Shown: positions 50,017-59,570, counted from the first letter of the stretch. The stretch: DNA of 64,000 nt from Actinoplanes regularis (GCF_900188005.1 NZ_FZNR01000012.1:124001-188000), one strand, 5' to 3'. Numbers and translations are program-made. Notes: a model not told the origin generated them from the letters alone.

Positions 50017-51279
50017 ATGCAGCGGCGCAAAGTTCTCGGACTGGCCGGCGCGGGAGCGGCCGGAGCCGCCGTGGCCGGAGCCGGAGCAATCGCTCTGACC
50101 CACCGCGAGCCGAAGCCGGACACCCTCGTGTCCGACACCGCCGGGGCATACCCGTTCTACGGCGAGCGACAGGCCGGAATCATCACCCCGGCCCAGGACC
50201 GGTTGCACTTCTGCGCCTTCGACGTGATCACCGACGACAAGGCCGCCCTGGTCGACATGCTCCAGGACTGGACGGCCGCCGCGGCACGGATGACCCAGGG
50301 CCGTGACGCCGGCACGTTCGGCGCGGTCGGCGGCTCGATGCAGGCACCGCCGGACGACACCGGCGAGGCGCTCGACCTGCCCGCCTCCGGCCTCACCCTC
50401 ACGATCGGGTTCGGCCCGACACTGTTCCGCGACGTACGCGGAAAAGATCGTTTCGGGATCGCGGCCAAGCGCCCGGCCGCCCTCGCCGACCTGCCGAACT
50501 TTCCCCGCGACACCCTCGACCCGGCGATCTCCGGCGGCGACATCGCCGTCCAGGCCTGCGCGCACGACCCGCAGGTCGCCGTGCACGCCATCCGCAACCT
50601 GGCCCGGATCGGCATGGGCAAGGTCAGCGTCCGCTGGTCGCAGCTCGGTTTCGGCCGCACCTCGTCCACGTCCCGGTCGCAGGTGACGCCCCGCAACCTG
50701 TTCGGCTTCAAGGACGGCACCCGCAACCTCAAGGCCGAGGACACCGCGCTGCTCGACGAGCACCTGTGGGTGCACTCCGGCGACGGCCCGGACTGGATGA
50801 CCGGCGGCTCCTACCTGGTCACCCGCAAGGTCCGGATGCTGATCGAGACCTGGGACCGGTCCATGCTCGCCGAGCAGCAGACGATCATCGGCCGCGACAA
50901 GGGCGAGGGCGCGCCGCTGACCGGCAAGCTGGAGCACGACGAGCCGGACTTCAAGGCCGAGGACGGCGAGGGCCAGCCGGTCATCGCGGTCGACTCACAC
51001 CTGCGCCTCGCGCACGCGGACCAGAACAACGGCGCGCGCCTGCTGCGCCGCGGCTACAACTACGTCGACGGCTCCGACGGCCTGGGGCGCCTGAACGCCG
51101 GCCTGTTCTTCATCGGCTACCAGCGTGACCCCCGCAAACAGTTCGTCCAGATCCAGAACAGCCTGGCCAAGCTGGACGCCCTCAACGAGTACATCCGGCA
51201 CACGTCCAGCGGCCTGTTCGCCTGCCCGCCCGGCCTGCTCGCCGCCGACGACTACTGGGGCCGGTCCCTGTTCGCGTGA
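50017..51279 (+). CDS. efeB: Deferrochelatase/Dyp-type peroxidase EfeB
   Basis: 420 residues. Tat signal MQRRKVLGLAGAG. DyP fold with the GxxDG motif in NLFGFKDGTRN (distal Asp) and the proximal haem His in VDSHLRLAHAD. It takes electrons or iron from ferrous iron/haem in the exported compartment. Last gene of efeUOB; 83-bp gap with aaggc before the ATG. Confidence 0.93.
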   Translation: MQRRKVLGLAGAGAAGAAVAGAGAIALTHREPKPDTLVSDTAGAYPFYGERQAGIITPAQDRLHFCAFDVITDDKAALVDMLQDWTAAAARMTQGRDAGTFGAVGGSMQAPPDDTGEALDLPASGLTLTIGFGPTLFRDVRGKDRFGIAAKRPAALADLPNFPRDTLDPAISGGDIAVQACAHDPQVAVHAIRNLARIGMGKVSVRWSQLGFGRTSSTSRSQVTPRNLFGFKDGTRNLKAEDTALLDEHLWVHSGDGPDWMTGGSYLVTRKVRMLIETWDRSMLAEQQTIIGRDKGEGAPLTGKLEHDEPDFKAEDGEGQPVIAVDSHLRLAHADQNNGARLLRRGYNYVDGSDGLGRLNAGLFFIGYQRDPRKQFVQIQNSLAKLDALNEYIRHTSSGLFACPPGLLAADDYWGRSLFA

Positions 51280-51290
51280 GCGCGGGCCGG

Positions 51291-52187
51291 TCAGCGCCAG
51301 GCCGAGACCATCAGCTCGATCAGGTCGAGGGTGGCCTCGCCGGTCCAGACGACCGAGCTGAGCGCGATCAGGGCGGGCAGCAGCACGAAGGCGGCGGGGG
51401 CCGCCCGCGGCTGCGGGCGCAGCAGGTGAGCGACCCGGCGGGGCACGACGCCGCCCGGGACCGCCGCGTGCAGGGCGGCGGCGAACGGGCTGCCGGCGCC
51501 GGCCAGGGCCGCCACGCCGATCGCGTGCGCCAGGGTCCGGCGACTGCCCAGGTCGGCGGCGGCGCGCTCGTCGGCGGCCCGCTCGATCAGGTAGTCGACG
51601 TGCTTGCCGACCCACCAGAGCGCCGGATGGGCGGCCACCGCCAGCTCGGCGGCCCGGGCCAGCCGGTGATGGCGCTCGGCCAGATGCGCGTTCTCGTGGG
51701 CGAGCAGCGCCTCGAACTGCTGATCGGTGAGCAGGCCCCGCATCCCGGTGGTGACCACGACGTGCCCCGGGTCGCCGGGCACCGCGAACGCCCGGGGCGC
51801 CTCGTCGGGCAGCACGACCAAGCCGCCCGCCTCGTCCACCGGCACCATCGCGAGGATCTTCCGCTGCCGGCGCCAGCGCCGGGAGACCGACACGATCGCG
51901 CCGGAGAACAGCGCCAGGCTCAGCCACGGCACCCATTCGACGCCGGCCGTGTCGGCGGCGACCACCGCGGCGGACCAGCCGAACAGGTGCCCGATCGCCG
52001 GGATCTGGGCGAGCGCGTGGGCGGCCAGCAGCAAAAGATTGATCATGCTGGTCGCCGCCACGACCACCGCCGACCAGGTGACCACGAACGCCGCCCGGCC
52101 GGGGGCGATCCGGTCGGCGAGCAGCCGCACGATGAGCACGGCCAGCGGCGGAACGACGACCACCGACCACAGGAAATGATCGAACAT
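51291..52187 (-). CDS. M56/BlaR1-like membrane metallopeptidase
   Basis: 298 residues, four membrane helices. H164-E-N-A-H168 zinc motif in the cytoplasmic loop LLAHENAHLAERHH, and ERAADERAAADL as third-ligand region. It lacks the C-terminal penicillin-sensor of BlaR1. Next to a BlaI-type repressor it would cleave that repressor in response to a membrane signal. ATG 52187 has ggaggtgg upstream. Confidence 0.88.
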   Translation of the reverse strand: MFDHFLWSVVVVPPLAVLIVRLLADRIAPGRAAFVVTWSAVVVAATSMINLLLLAAHALAQIPAIGHLFGWSAAVVAADTAGVEWVPWLSLALFSGAIVSVSRRWRRQRKILAMVPVDEAGGLVVLPDEAPRAFAVPGDPGHVVVTTGMRGLLTDQQFEALLAHENAHLAERHHRLARAAELAVAAHPALWWVGKHVDYLIERAADERAAADLGSRRTLAHAIGVAALAGAGSPFAAALHAAVPGGVVPRRVAHLLRPQPRAAPAAFVLLPALIALSSVVWTGEATLDLIELMVSAWR

Positions 52188-52298
52188 CGCGGCCACCTCC
52201 CTTCGCCCACCGGTGTGAGCCCCCGGCCATGTTCTCATCCCGCGGCCGCCGCAAGCCGAGACAGCTCACCCACAGGATCGCTCGATAAGGTTCGCAAC

Positions 52299-52664
52299 GT
52301 GAACGAAGCACGCGGCCGCCGCAGACCCGGCCAGCTGGAGTCGGAGATCATGACGGTGCTGGGCGCGGCGGCCCGGCCCCTCACCCCGGGCGAGGTCCGG
52401 GACCTGCTGGATCCCTCCGGCGAGCTCTCCTACAGCACCGTGGTCACCACCCTGACCCGGCTGTACGAGAAGGGCTCGGCGGCCCGGCACCGCGACGGGC
52501 GGGCGTTCCGCTACGGCGCCCCGCACGGCCCGGCCGGCCTGGTCGCCGACCGGATGCACCGCCTGCTCTCGGACGAGGCCGACCGCGCCTCGGTGCTGCG
52601 CCGCTTCGTCGGCAACCTGGACGCCAACGACGAGCAGCTGCTGCGGGACCTGCTCAGCGAGTGA
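52299..52664 (+). CDS. BlaI/MecI-family repressor
   Basis: 121 residues. Winged HTH (about 8-75): LESEIMTVLGAAARPLTPGE, SYSTVVTTLTRLYEKGSAAR, and helical dimerisation tail. Divergent from the M56 peptidase, its likely activator-by-cleavage partner. GTG start at 52299. Overlaps the convergent DUF1707 gene by 11 bp. No beta-lactamase gene is nearby, so the target is unknown. Confidence 0.9.
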   Translation: MNEARGRRRPGQLESEIMTVLGAAARPLTPGEVRDLLDPSGELSYSTVVTTLTRLYEKGSAARHRDGRAFRYGAPHGPAGLVADRMHRLLSDEADRASVLRRFVGNLDANDEQLLRDLLSE

Positions 52665-53214
52665 TCTCCGGCGCGCGGCTGACCACCTGCACCGACGAGA
52701 ACCAGGCGTTGACCGCGACCCGGACCTCCGGGGTGCCGGGCACCCGCGGCACCGGGGTCAGCTTCAGCTCGTGCGAGCTGAACGCGTTCGTCCCGGTCAG
52801 GTCGACCTCGACGCCCTCCGGGACGATCACGGTCAGCTCGCTGAACCAGGAACTGCCGGCGATCTCGATGACGTCCTCGCCGGTCAGCACGGCGCGCAGG
52901 TCCAGCTCGCAGGAGCCGAACACGGTGTGCACCCGCACCCGGCGGTCACGCAGCCGCCACCGGCCGCGCCGCTTGGTCTGACTGAAGACGGTGACCACCT
53001 TGTCGACCGTCGTCGCCGAGCCGACGATCGGCTGCGGGGCGAGGCCCTCGGTGGCCCGGATCAGGTCGGCGTCGGTCTCGGCGGCCCACACCGCCCCGAC
53101 CCGGACGCTGAACTCCTCCAGGGTGAGGCGGCCCTCGCCGCAGGCGCGCTGCAGCAACTCGGCCACTCGTTCACGGTCACCGTCGGAGGCTGGCGCCAGC
53201 ACAGGAAGTCCCAC
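52654..53214 (-). CDS. DUF1707 (SHOCT-like) plus YvqF/LiaF C-terminal domain
   Basis: 186 residues. DUF1707 (about 8-60): ASDGDRERVAELLQRACGEG, LEEFSVRVGAVWAAETDADL. The C-terminal LiaF-like beta-strands (about 85-175) contain VHTVFGSCELDLRAVL and IEIAGSSWFSELTVIVPEGV. Members sit near envelope-stress regulators. No membrane helix, so probably cytoplasmic and bound to a membrane partner. GTG 53214 used. Overlaps blaI end to end by 11 bp. Confidence 0.82.
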   Translation of the reverse strand: MGLPVLAPASDGDRERVAELLQRACGEGRLTLEEFSVRVGAVWAAETDADLIRATEGLAPQPIVGSATTVDKVVTVFSQTKRRGRWRLRDRRVRVHTVFGSCELDLRAVLTGEDVIEIAGSSWFSELTVIVPEGVEVDLTGTNAFSSHELKLTPVPRVPGTPEVRVAVNAWFSSVQVVSRAPEITR

Positions 53215-53313
53215 GGCGCAGACCCTAACCCGGCACCACAACCGAGCGGCACCCGCGTTCTGGCCGGTCCCCTTTACGCAGCGTCCGGGGCGAACTGACA
53301 AACTTGCAGGATC

Positions 53314-55806
53314 ATGACGCTGACCGATCGCCTTCCCGGACCCGATTCCTCCGGACCTGACGCCGTCTTCGAAGCCTTCCAGGACTGGGTGTCGGAGCAG
53401 GGGCTCGTCCTCTATCCGCACCAGGAGGAGGCGCTGATCGAGATCGCGACCGGCGCCAACGTCATCCTCAACACCCCGACCGGCTCCGGCAAGAGCCTGG
53501 TCGCCGCCGGTGCGCACTTCGCCGCGCTGGCCGACGGGCGCACCACCTTCTACACCGCCCCGATCAAGGCCCTGGTCAGCGAGAAGTTCTTCGCGCTCTG
53601 CCAGATCTTCGGCGCGCACAACGTCGGCATGCTGACCGGTGACGCCAGCGTCAACGCGGACGCCCCGATCATCTGCTGCACCGCGGAGATCCTGGCCAAC
53701 CTGGCGCTGCGCGAGGGCGCCGGGGCGGACGTCGGCCAGGTCGTGATGGACGAGTTCCACTTCTACGCCGAACCGGATCGCGGCTGGGCCTGGCAGGTGC
53801 CGCTGATCGAGCTGCCCCAGGCGCAGTTCCTGCTGATGTCGGCCACCCTCGGCGACACCAGCCGGTTCGTCGGCGACCTGACCCGGCGCACCGGGCGGCA
53901 GACGTCGGTGGTCAGCAACGCCGAGCGGCCCGTCCCGCTGCTGTTCGAGTACGCGATGACCCCGCTGCACGAGACCATCGAAGAGCTGCTGAGCACCAAG
54001 CAGGCACCGGTCTACATCGTGCACTTCACCCAGGCCGCCGCCCTGGAACGCGCCCAGTCGCTGATGAGCATCAACATGAGCACGAAGGCCGAGAAGGAGG
54101 CGATCGCCGCCGCGATCGGCAGCTTCCGGTTCACCGCGGGCTTCGGGCGGACGCTGTCGCGCCTGGTCCGGCACGGCATCGGCGTTCACCACGCCGGCAT
54201 GCTGCCGAAGTACCGCCGCCTGGTGGAGACCCTGGCCCAGGCCGGACTGCTCAAGGTGATCTGCGGGACGGACACCCTCGGCGTCGGCATCAACGTGCCG
54301 ATCCGCACGGTGCTGTTCACCGGCCTGTCGAAGTACGACGGGGTGAAGACCCGCCTGCTCAAGGCCCGCGAGTTCCACCAGATCGCGGGCCGGGCCGGCC
54401 GGGCCGGCTACGACACCCTCGGCACCGTGATCGTGCAGGCCCCCGACCACGTGATCGACAACGAGCGGGCGCTGGCCAAGGCCGGCGACGACCCGAAGAA
54501 GCGGCGCAAGGTCGTCCGGAAGAAGCCCCCGGAGGGACAGGTCGGCTACGGCCGGCCCACCTTCGACCGCCTGATCGAGGCCGACCCCGAGCCACTGACC
54601 TCGTCGTTCCAGGTCTCGCACGCCATGTTGCTGAACGTCCTGGCCCGCAACGGCGACCCGTACCAGGCCATGAGGCACCTGCTCACCGACAACCACGAGG
54701 AGCCGGCCGCGCAGCGCCGGCACATCCGCCGGGCGATCGCGATCGCCCGCGCGCTGATCGCCGGCGGGGTCATCGAGCGGACCCCGGAGGGCGTCTACAA
54801 GCTCACCGACGACCTGCAGCTGGACTTCGCGCTGAACCAGGCGCTGTCCCCGTTCGCGCTGGCCTGCCTGGAACTGCTCGACAAGGAGACGCCGGAGTAC
54901 CCGCTGGACGTCGTCTCGGTGATCGAGGCGACCCTGGAGGACCCACGCCAGGTGCTCTCCGCGCAGCGGCAGAAGGCGCGCGGCGAGGCGGTCAACGCGA
55001 TGAAGGCCGAGGGCATCGAGTACGACCAGCGGATGGAGCTGCTCGAGGAGGTGACCTGGCCGCGGCCGCTGCTGGAGCTGCTCGAGGGGGCGTACGAGAC
55101 GTACCGCCAAGGGCACCCGTACGTCGCCGACTACGAGATCAAACCGAAGTCCGTGGTCCGCGACATGTACGAGCGGGCGATGACCTTCACCGAGTACATC
55201 TCGTTCTACGGCCTGTCCCGCTCCGAGGGCCTGGTCCTGCGCTACCTCGCCGACGCCTACCGCGCGCTGCGCCAGACGGTGCCCGAGGACGCCCGTACCG
55301 AGGAGCTCGGCGACCTGATCGAGTGGCTCGGCGAGCTGGTCCGGCAGGTCGACTCCAGCCTGCTCGACGAGTGGGAGCGGCTGCGTAACCCGGGCGCGGT
55401 CGTCGAGGAGGTCCGGCTCGACGACAAGCCGCCGGCGGTCACCCGCAACGTGCGCGCGTTCAAGGTCCTGGTCCGCAACGCCATGTTCCGCCGGGTCGAG
55501 CTGGCGGCCCTGGGCCGCTACGACGAACTGGGCGAGCTCGACGGCGAGTCCGGCTGGACCGCGCAGCGCTGGCGCGACGCGATCGACGACTACTTCGACG
55601 AGTACGACGAGCTGGGCACCGGCTCGTCGGCGCGCGGCCCGGCGCTGCTGCAGATCGAGCAGGGCCCGGCGCTGTGGACGGTCCGCCAGGTCTTCGAGGA
55701 CCCGGAGGGCGACCACGACTGGGGCATCGACGCCACCGTCGACCTGGCCGAGTCCGACGAGGCCGGCGGCGCGGCCATCACCATCGTCGCGGTCGGCCCG
55801 CACTGA
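53314..55806 (+). CDS. Ski2-like DEAD/DEAH helicase with DUF3516
   Basis: 830 residues. Walker A TPTGSGKS (54-61), DEFH (146-149), SAT (176-178), motif VI Q356-IAGRAGR. Core up to about 480, then the C-terminal DUF3516 helical region (about 490-830) common to actinobacterial homologues. Ski2-type RNA/DNA helicase in RNA turnover or repair; the exact role is not known. ATG 53314 used. Confidence 0.92.
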   Translation: MTLTDRLPGPDSSGPDAVFEAFQDWVSEQGLVLYPHQEEALIEIATGANVILNTPTGSGKSLVAAGAHFAALADGRTTFYTAPIKALVSEKFFALCQIFGAHNVGMLTGDASVNADAPIICCTAEILANLALREGAGADVGQVVMDEFHFYAEPDRGWAWQVPLIELPQAQFLLMSATLGDTSRFVGDLTRRTGRQTSVVSNAERPVPLLFEYAMTPLHETIEELLSTKQAPVYIVHFTQAAALERAQSLMSINMSTKAEKEAIAAAIGSFRFTAGFGRTLSRLVRHGIGVHHAGMLPKYRRLVETLAQAGLLKVICGTDTLGVGINVPIRTVLFTGLSKYDGVKTRLLKAREFHQIAGRAGRAGYDTLGTVIVQAPDHVIDNERALAKAGDDPKKRRKVVRKKPPEGQVGYGRPTFDRLIEADPEPLTSSFQVSHAMLLNVLARNGDPYQAMRHLLTDNHEEPAAQRRHIRRAIAIARALIAGGVIERTPEGVYKLTDDLQLDFALNQALSPFALACLELLDKETPEYPLDVVSVIEATLEDPRQVLSAQRQKARGEAVNAMKAEGIEYDQRMELLEEVTWPRPLLELLEGAYETYRQGHPYVADYEIKPKSVVRDMYERAMTFTEYISFYGLSRSEGLVLRYLADAYRALRQTVPEDARTEELGDLIEWLGELVRQVDSSLLDEWERLRNPGAVVEEVRLDDKPPAVTRNVRAFKVLVRNAMFRRVELAALGRYDELGELDGESGWTAQRWRDAIDDYFDEYDELGTGSSARGPALLQIEQGPALWTVRQVFEDPEGDHDWGIDATVDLAESDEAGGAAITIVAVGPH

Positions 55807-55832
55807 ACGCACCGGTAGCCGGTTCAAAATCC

Positions 55833-55930
55833 CATTTCCGCGGTACGACCGATGGAGCCCCGTGGGCAGGCCTCACGGCCTCGTTGCCGTGCCGGTCTCG
55901 CGCGAGGTCCGTGCCGCACCGGGCCGCGGC
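55833..55930 (+). repeat. Dispersed ~97-bp repeat, copy B
   Basis: 98-bp homologue of 15989-16084: same order of blocks (cggtacgacc, gccccgtg, aggcctc, gtgccggtc, cgcgcg, gggccgcggc). It lies directly downstream of the helicase and upstream of the end of the convergent 56036 gene. Same orientation as copy A. Confidence 0.75.
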
Positions 55931-56035
55931 CGCGTGCCGTGGCCCGGTGCGTCGGCTTGCCAGGCAAGGTAGCTGCCGGGCAAGCCGCCGCGCCAGGCCG
56001 GCCAGTACGTCGATCGGCTCCGGCGGGCACCGAGG

Positions 56036-56638
56036 TCAGTCCCAGAAACACTCCAGGTGGTCGGACGTCTCGAGGGCGTCCGCGTCGGCGCAGAACTTGA
56101 GGGCGTCAGCGCGCAGCGCGTCGTCGATCTCCGGCGCCCAGACGGTCTCCAGCGACACCCGGTAGTCCTCGCGGTCCGGGCTGATCGCATAACCCTGCGC
56201 GTGGGTGCCCGGGTGGTCGCAGACGAACTGGAAGATCTCCCAGGCGGACGGGGCGGCGTTCTGCCGGTCGTCCGGGTCCAGCCACTTCCCGTCGAGCAGC
56301 ACGGCCAGCCCGGCGGCGTCCACCGGGCCGAAGAATCCGGCGCCGCCGGCGAAGGTCTCGCCGTTGCCCAGCAGATCGAGGAAGGGAAGCAGGCGGTCGC
56401 GGCGGGCGGCGTCCCGGTTGAACGGGAACGGGTCCCGCGTGGCCGGTCGCTCGGCGTCGCAGAGGGCCGGCCGGACCGGGACACCGGTGCTGACGGGTAT
56501 ACCGGTGGTGGTCGCGGCTACAACAGCCGGGCCGGCCGCGGGCTCGGCAGGACCCAGCGAAGCGGTGACGGCGACGACGGCCAGCCCGCAGGCGACCGCG
56601 ACACCGGCGGAGACGGCGAGGTTCATCGAGGGGCGCAC
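56036..56638 (-). CDS. Secreted/anchored hypothetical protein, 200 residues
   Basis: N-terminal signal/anchor helix (about 8-30, SAGVAVACGLAVVAVTASLG), Ala/Thr/Pro-rich linker, then a globular domain with three or four cysteines (ALCDAERPATRDPFPFNRDA, FQFVCDHPGTHAQGYAI, ALKFCADADA, LECFWD) that could form disulfides. No family recognised. Confidence 0.65.
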   Translation of the reverse strand: MRPSMNLAVSAGVAVACGLAVVAVTASLGPAEPAAGPAVVAATTTGIPVSTGVPVRPALCDAERPATRDPFPFNRDAARRDRLLPFLDLLGNGETFAGGAGFFGPVDAAGLAVLLDGKWLDPDDRQNAAPSAWEIFQFVCDHPGTHAQGYAISPDREDYRVSLETVWAPEIDDALRADALKFCADADALETSDHLECFWD

Positions 56639-56756
56639 CGGGGAGAGTATGCCGCTCTATGATCAACTACCGCGACCCTCCCGGCCGGCTATGACCGTTC
56701 TGAATCGCGCTCTGAACGGGCTGGCCTCTTGTCGATCTTCTGGTTAGGGTGCGGGC

Positions 56757-57509
56757 GTGTTCTGGAACCGCGGCAAGAAGGCGCCCTCGCCGGCCTATCC
56801 GGCCCGGCCGCCGGTGGACCCGTCCGCACCACCCCAGCCGGCCGACGCCGAGTTCCTCCTGCGGCTCTACCACGAGATCGGCATGCGGGCGCCCGAGCTG
56901 GCCCGGGAAGCCATCGTCGGCGACCGCATGCTGTTCGGGCGCCACACCGGCTGGGTCGTCATGCTGCTGGACGTTCACGAGGCCGCCCCGACCCACTGGG
57001 ACATCGGATGGACGCTGAAGGCCAAGAAGGGCCGGCCAACCGTGGTCGACTGCGTGACCGGCTTCGGCAGCGACCCGGCCGCCCTGGCCGCGCAACTGTG
57101 GATCAGCACCTCGGGCGCCTGCTTCCTCGAGCTGGCCACCGGCTCGAAGAGACGCTTCGCCGAGACGCTGCACCGCGAAGGCTGCGCTCCCGGCGTTCCC
57201 GGCTGGCACACGATCTCGTCGAACATCGTGTACTACGGTGAGCAGCCGGATGAGTTCGAGGCGCTCAGCGACGCCCTGCGCGACGCGGAAATCCTCGGGC
57301 GGGCCGATCTCGCCGGCCTGCTCGACCCGGCCGGCCCCAACGGGATCAAGGTGTTCGTCAACCGGACGCCGGACCAGTTGACCGCCGAAGTGTCGGTCAA
57401 CGGCACGCGGGCCGACGACGCCTCCGCGCTGCTGGCGGCCCACCCGTGGCCGCAGGTCACCGGCGTGGCCACCGCCCGCTTCTCCGCCGTGGCGGTACAT
57501 CCGCTCTGA
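56757..57509 (+). CDS. DUF6348-like hypothetical protein
   Basis: 250 residues. It resembles actinomycete proteins of DUF6348 (WTLKAKKGRPTVVDCVTGFG, then CFLELATGSKRRFAETLHRE); I am moderately sure of this family. It has a Pro-rich N-terminus, no signal. Function unknown. GTG start at 56757. Confidence 0.65.
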   Translation: MFWNRGKKAPSPAYPARPPVDPSAPPQPADAEFLLRLYHEIGMRAPELAREAIVGDRMLFGRHTGWVVMLLDVHEAAPTHWDIGWTLKAKKGRPTVVDCVTGFGSDPAALAAQLWISTSGACFLELATGSKRRFAETLHREGCAPGVPGWHTISSNIVYYGEQPDEFEALSDALRDAEILGRADLAGLLDPAGPNGIKVFVNRTPDQLTAEVSVNGTRADDASALLAAHPWPQVTGVATARFSAVAVHPL

Positions 57510-57621
57510 GCGTTGGCGCCTCTCTGTGTCACGCACTTCTTGTCGAGCGGCTGGTAGCGGGGCAGGGTGGTCAAGCGAGAATGCCCCGCACGGCCGGCAA
57601 GGGCGGATGCCTGAAAACAGC

Positions 57622-57657
57622 TGTAGCCGGCTCCCACGGGGGAAGGAGTCGGCTACA
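57622..57657 (+). terminator. Stem-loop after the 56757 gene
   Basis: tgtagccggctcc/ggagtcggctaca, 13-bp stem with one G-T (G-U in RNA) pair and a 10-base loop. No T-tract follows. Confidence 0.6.
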
Positions 57658-57712
57658 ACTGCTGCAACCATATACAGACTCGCTTGTGGAGATCAACCCT
57701 GCTCGCTGTCAT

Positions 57713-57775
57713 CGGGACGGACGCAGCGCGGCATTCCATCCCCCGTGGCTGGAATGCCGCGCTGCGTCCGTCCCG
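57713..57775. terminator. 26-bp perfect hairpin
   Basis: Arms 57713-57738 (cgggacggacgcagcgcggc, then attcca) and 57750-57775 (exact complement) with an 11-base loop. Between convergent genes, so a bidirectional terminator is likely; a stable small RNA is the alternative. Confidence 0.75.
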
Positions 57776-57818
57776 AGCCGCGGGCCGGCGCCAGGTGGTT
57801 CGGGACAAGTGGAGGCCG

Positions 57819-59015
57819 TCAACTCGGCGTGTGGCCGCCGCTCACCACGGCGGCGGGGCTGTTGTGCGTACCGAATCTGGCCGCGATCGCATCAGCGAGA
57901 GCGATCGCGACAGAGGTCACCCGGTGATGATCGACGGTGTCGGGTTCGTCGCCGGCCAGATGGTAGTGCGGGTTGCGGAAGGATGCCGTTGTGGTCAGCA
58001 GCACCGCGGGCACTCCTCGACTCCAGAACGGCGCGTGGTCGGAGCGGTCCAGGTGGGCGAGCAGGGGTAGTAGCCAGGTGATCAGACGGCCGCGCCAGCC
58101 ATCCGGACGAGGATCGCGGGCGTGGAGCACTGGTAGTGGATCAGTAAGGGCCGCCCCGGCGGCGGTCAGCCCGTCGGCGGCCTCCATAGAGGATTTGCGG
58201 CATACCGCGAGCAGGAAGTCACCGCGGTGCCGACCTGCCTTAACCCGGCGGTCCAGGTCTCGGAAGATCAATCCGAGGCCACCCATCTGCTGGGTGTGCG
58301 GGACGTCGGTGAACGTGCCGACGGACTCCAGGCACAGGACCAGGTCGAGGTTACGGCGAAATGCGCGATCCCGGGCCAGTGCTCCGGAACCCACCTTCGC
58401 ACGTTCCTCCATGTCCACCACCGCCAGCGTCACGGCCACGGGCTCGTCCAGCGTGGCCAGGAGCCGGGCGGTTTCCAGGAGCGCGGCGACTCCGGAGGCA
58501 TTGTCGTCAGCACCGGGGCTGCACGCCACGGTGTCGAGGTGCGCCACGACGAGTACCCGGCGGCCCTGTGGGGCTCCGGGCAGTTCGGCAAGGAGGTTCG
58601 TTCCTGCCAGGCGCGGGAACAAGCGAAGTCGACTCAAGAACGATGGTCGTCCACCGGCGTCACTCACGCCGAGCACCCAACGCCGTTCGAAGGGTTTCGG
58701 GCTGACCCGCCAGCCCGCCGCCGTGAGCTGCTCGGACACATACGTTTGCGCTCGCTGCATCTCGAGTGGATGGTGCCAGCCTCGTGGGGTGGCCGCCAAC
58801 GTCGCGATGTCAGTGGCGACCCGAGCGGGGTCGGCGGCGCTTTCCATGGTCCGGTGCAGGGAATCGGCAGGGTCCGGCATCGGGCGCTCGGCCGAGGGAT
58901 CAGCGCCATTCGACGCACTGTCGGCTCGATCGGGCAATGCCTTGCCTCCTCCGCTGGCGGCGAAACTGGAATTCGACGTCCGGCCGATCCTGACACAGTC
59001 CAGTTTGGAGATCAA
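57819..59015 (-). CDS. M28-family aminopeptidase-like zinc peptidase
   Basis: 398 residues. M28 ligands: VVAHLDTVACSPGADDNASG (His, Asp), DMEERAK (Glu pair), ESVG (Asp/Glu position), and HYHLAGDEPDT near the end. Catalyses release of N-terminal residues; cytoplasmic or anchored, as no clear signal peptide is visible. The TTG at 59015 gives an extra ~45-residue N-terminus of low complexity; ATG 58880 (MPDPADSLHRTM) is an alternative start. Confidence 0.8.
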   Translation of the reverse strand: MISKLDCVRIGRTSNSSFAASGGGKALPDRADSASNGADPSAERPMPDPADSLHRTMESAADPARVATDIATLAATPRGWHHPLEMQRAQTYVSEQLTAAGWRVSPKPFERRWVLGVSDAGGRPSFLSRLRLFPRLAGTNLLAELPGAPQGRRVLVVAHLDTVACSPGADDNASGVAALLETARLLATLDEPVAVTLAVVDMEERAKVGSGALARDRAFRRNLDLVLCLESVGTFTDVPHTQQMGGLGLIFRDLDRRVKAGRHRGDFLLAVCRKSSMEAADGLTAAGAALTDPLPVLHARDPRPDGWRGRLITWLLPLLAHLDRSDHAPFWSRGVPAVLLTTTASFRNPHYHLAGDEPDTVDHHRVTSVAIALADAIAARFGTHNSPAAVVSGGHTPS

Positions 59016-59080
59016 GACAAAGGCATGTATGTATGCGGGCGCGCCCTCCCTCTATGATCAGCATGTCGGAAGGAGGCTCG

Positions 59081-59533
59081 GTGGATACAGGCCCGGATGA
59101 TGACCGTTGCGAGTCGGAGCCGCCGGGGATTTTCGCCGCCCCGCTCAACGTCCTCTACTCCAAGACGGGAACGAGTGACATAGCGGTGGCCGAAGCCCTT
59201 CGGGCCGCGGGCATTCGCGTCACCGCTCAGTACCTCGGCCAGATTCGCAGCGGCAAACGGCAGAACGTCGGCTCCGATGTCGTTCGTGGCCTGGAGGCGC
59301 ATTTCGACCTGCCTCCGGGCTACTTCTATCGATCGGCCGGCGCTCCCGCCATCGAGCCCAACCCGATCATCAAGGCGGTCAGCAATCCCGACGTTGCAGC
59401 TCTGCTCCTGCGTGCGGGTGAGTTGTCCCCGAGAGGGCTGTCGTATCTGCGGGACCTCGCGGACCAAATTCGTAAATGGGACCTTGCTACTGAACTACCA
59501 CCCGACAGTCCCGTCAGACGGCCATATTCCTGA
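59081..59533 (+). CDS. XRE-like HTH regulator of an ImmA/IrrE module
   Basis: 150 residues. HTH around residues 25-75: TSDIAVAEALRAAGIRVTAQ, YLGQIRSGKRQNVGSDVVRG, then EAHFDLPPGYFYRS. Similar proteins precede ImmA/IrrE peptidases in actinomycetes. GTG 59081 has aaggagg 4 bases upstream. It probably controls the downstream genes and may itself be cleaved by the peptidase. Confidence 0.8.
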   Translation: MDTGPDDDRCESEPPGIFAAPLNVLYSKTGTSDIAVAEALRAAGIRVTAQYLGQIRSGKRQNVGSDVVRGLEAHFDLPPGYFYRSAGAPAIEPNPIIKAVSNPDVAALLLRAGELSPRGLSYLRDLADQIRKWDLATELPPDSPVRRPYS

Positions 59534-59570
59534 CGCTTCGGCGGTTCGGACCTCGAGGGAGCCACACGCG

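Larger units (their letters stand above)
57510..57818. other. Convergent intergenic region with two strong hairpins
   Basis: 309 bp without a gene. Hairpin 1 (57622-57657) and hairpin 2 (57713-57775) are listed separately. Nothing else is seen. Confidence 0.8.

Noticed and set aside
51291..52664. Beta-lactam resistance locus
   Set aside because: The M56 protein lacks a penicillin-binding sensor domain and no beta-lactamase lies next to the BlaI-type gene; general envelope sensing is more likely.
52654..55827. Long minus-strand open frame opposite the helicase
   Set aside because: It is a shadow of the DUF1707 gene and of helicase codons; it contains no domain and the helicase reading is clear.
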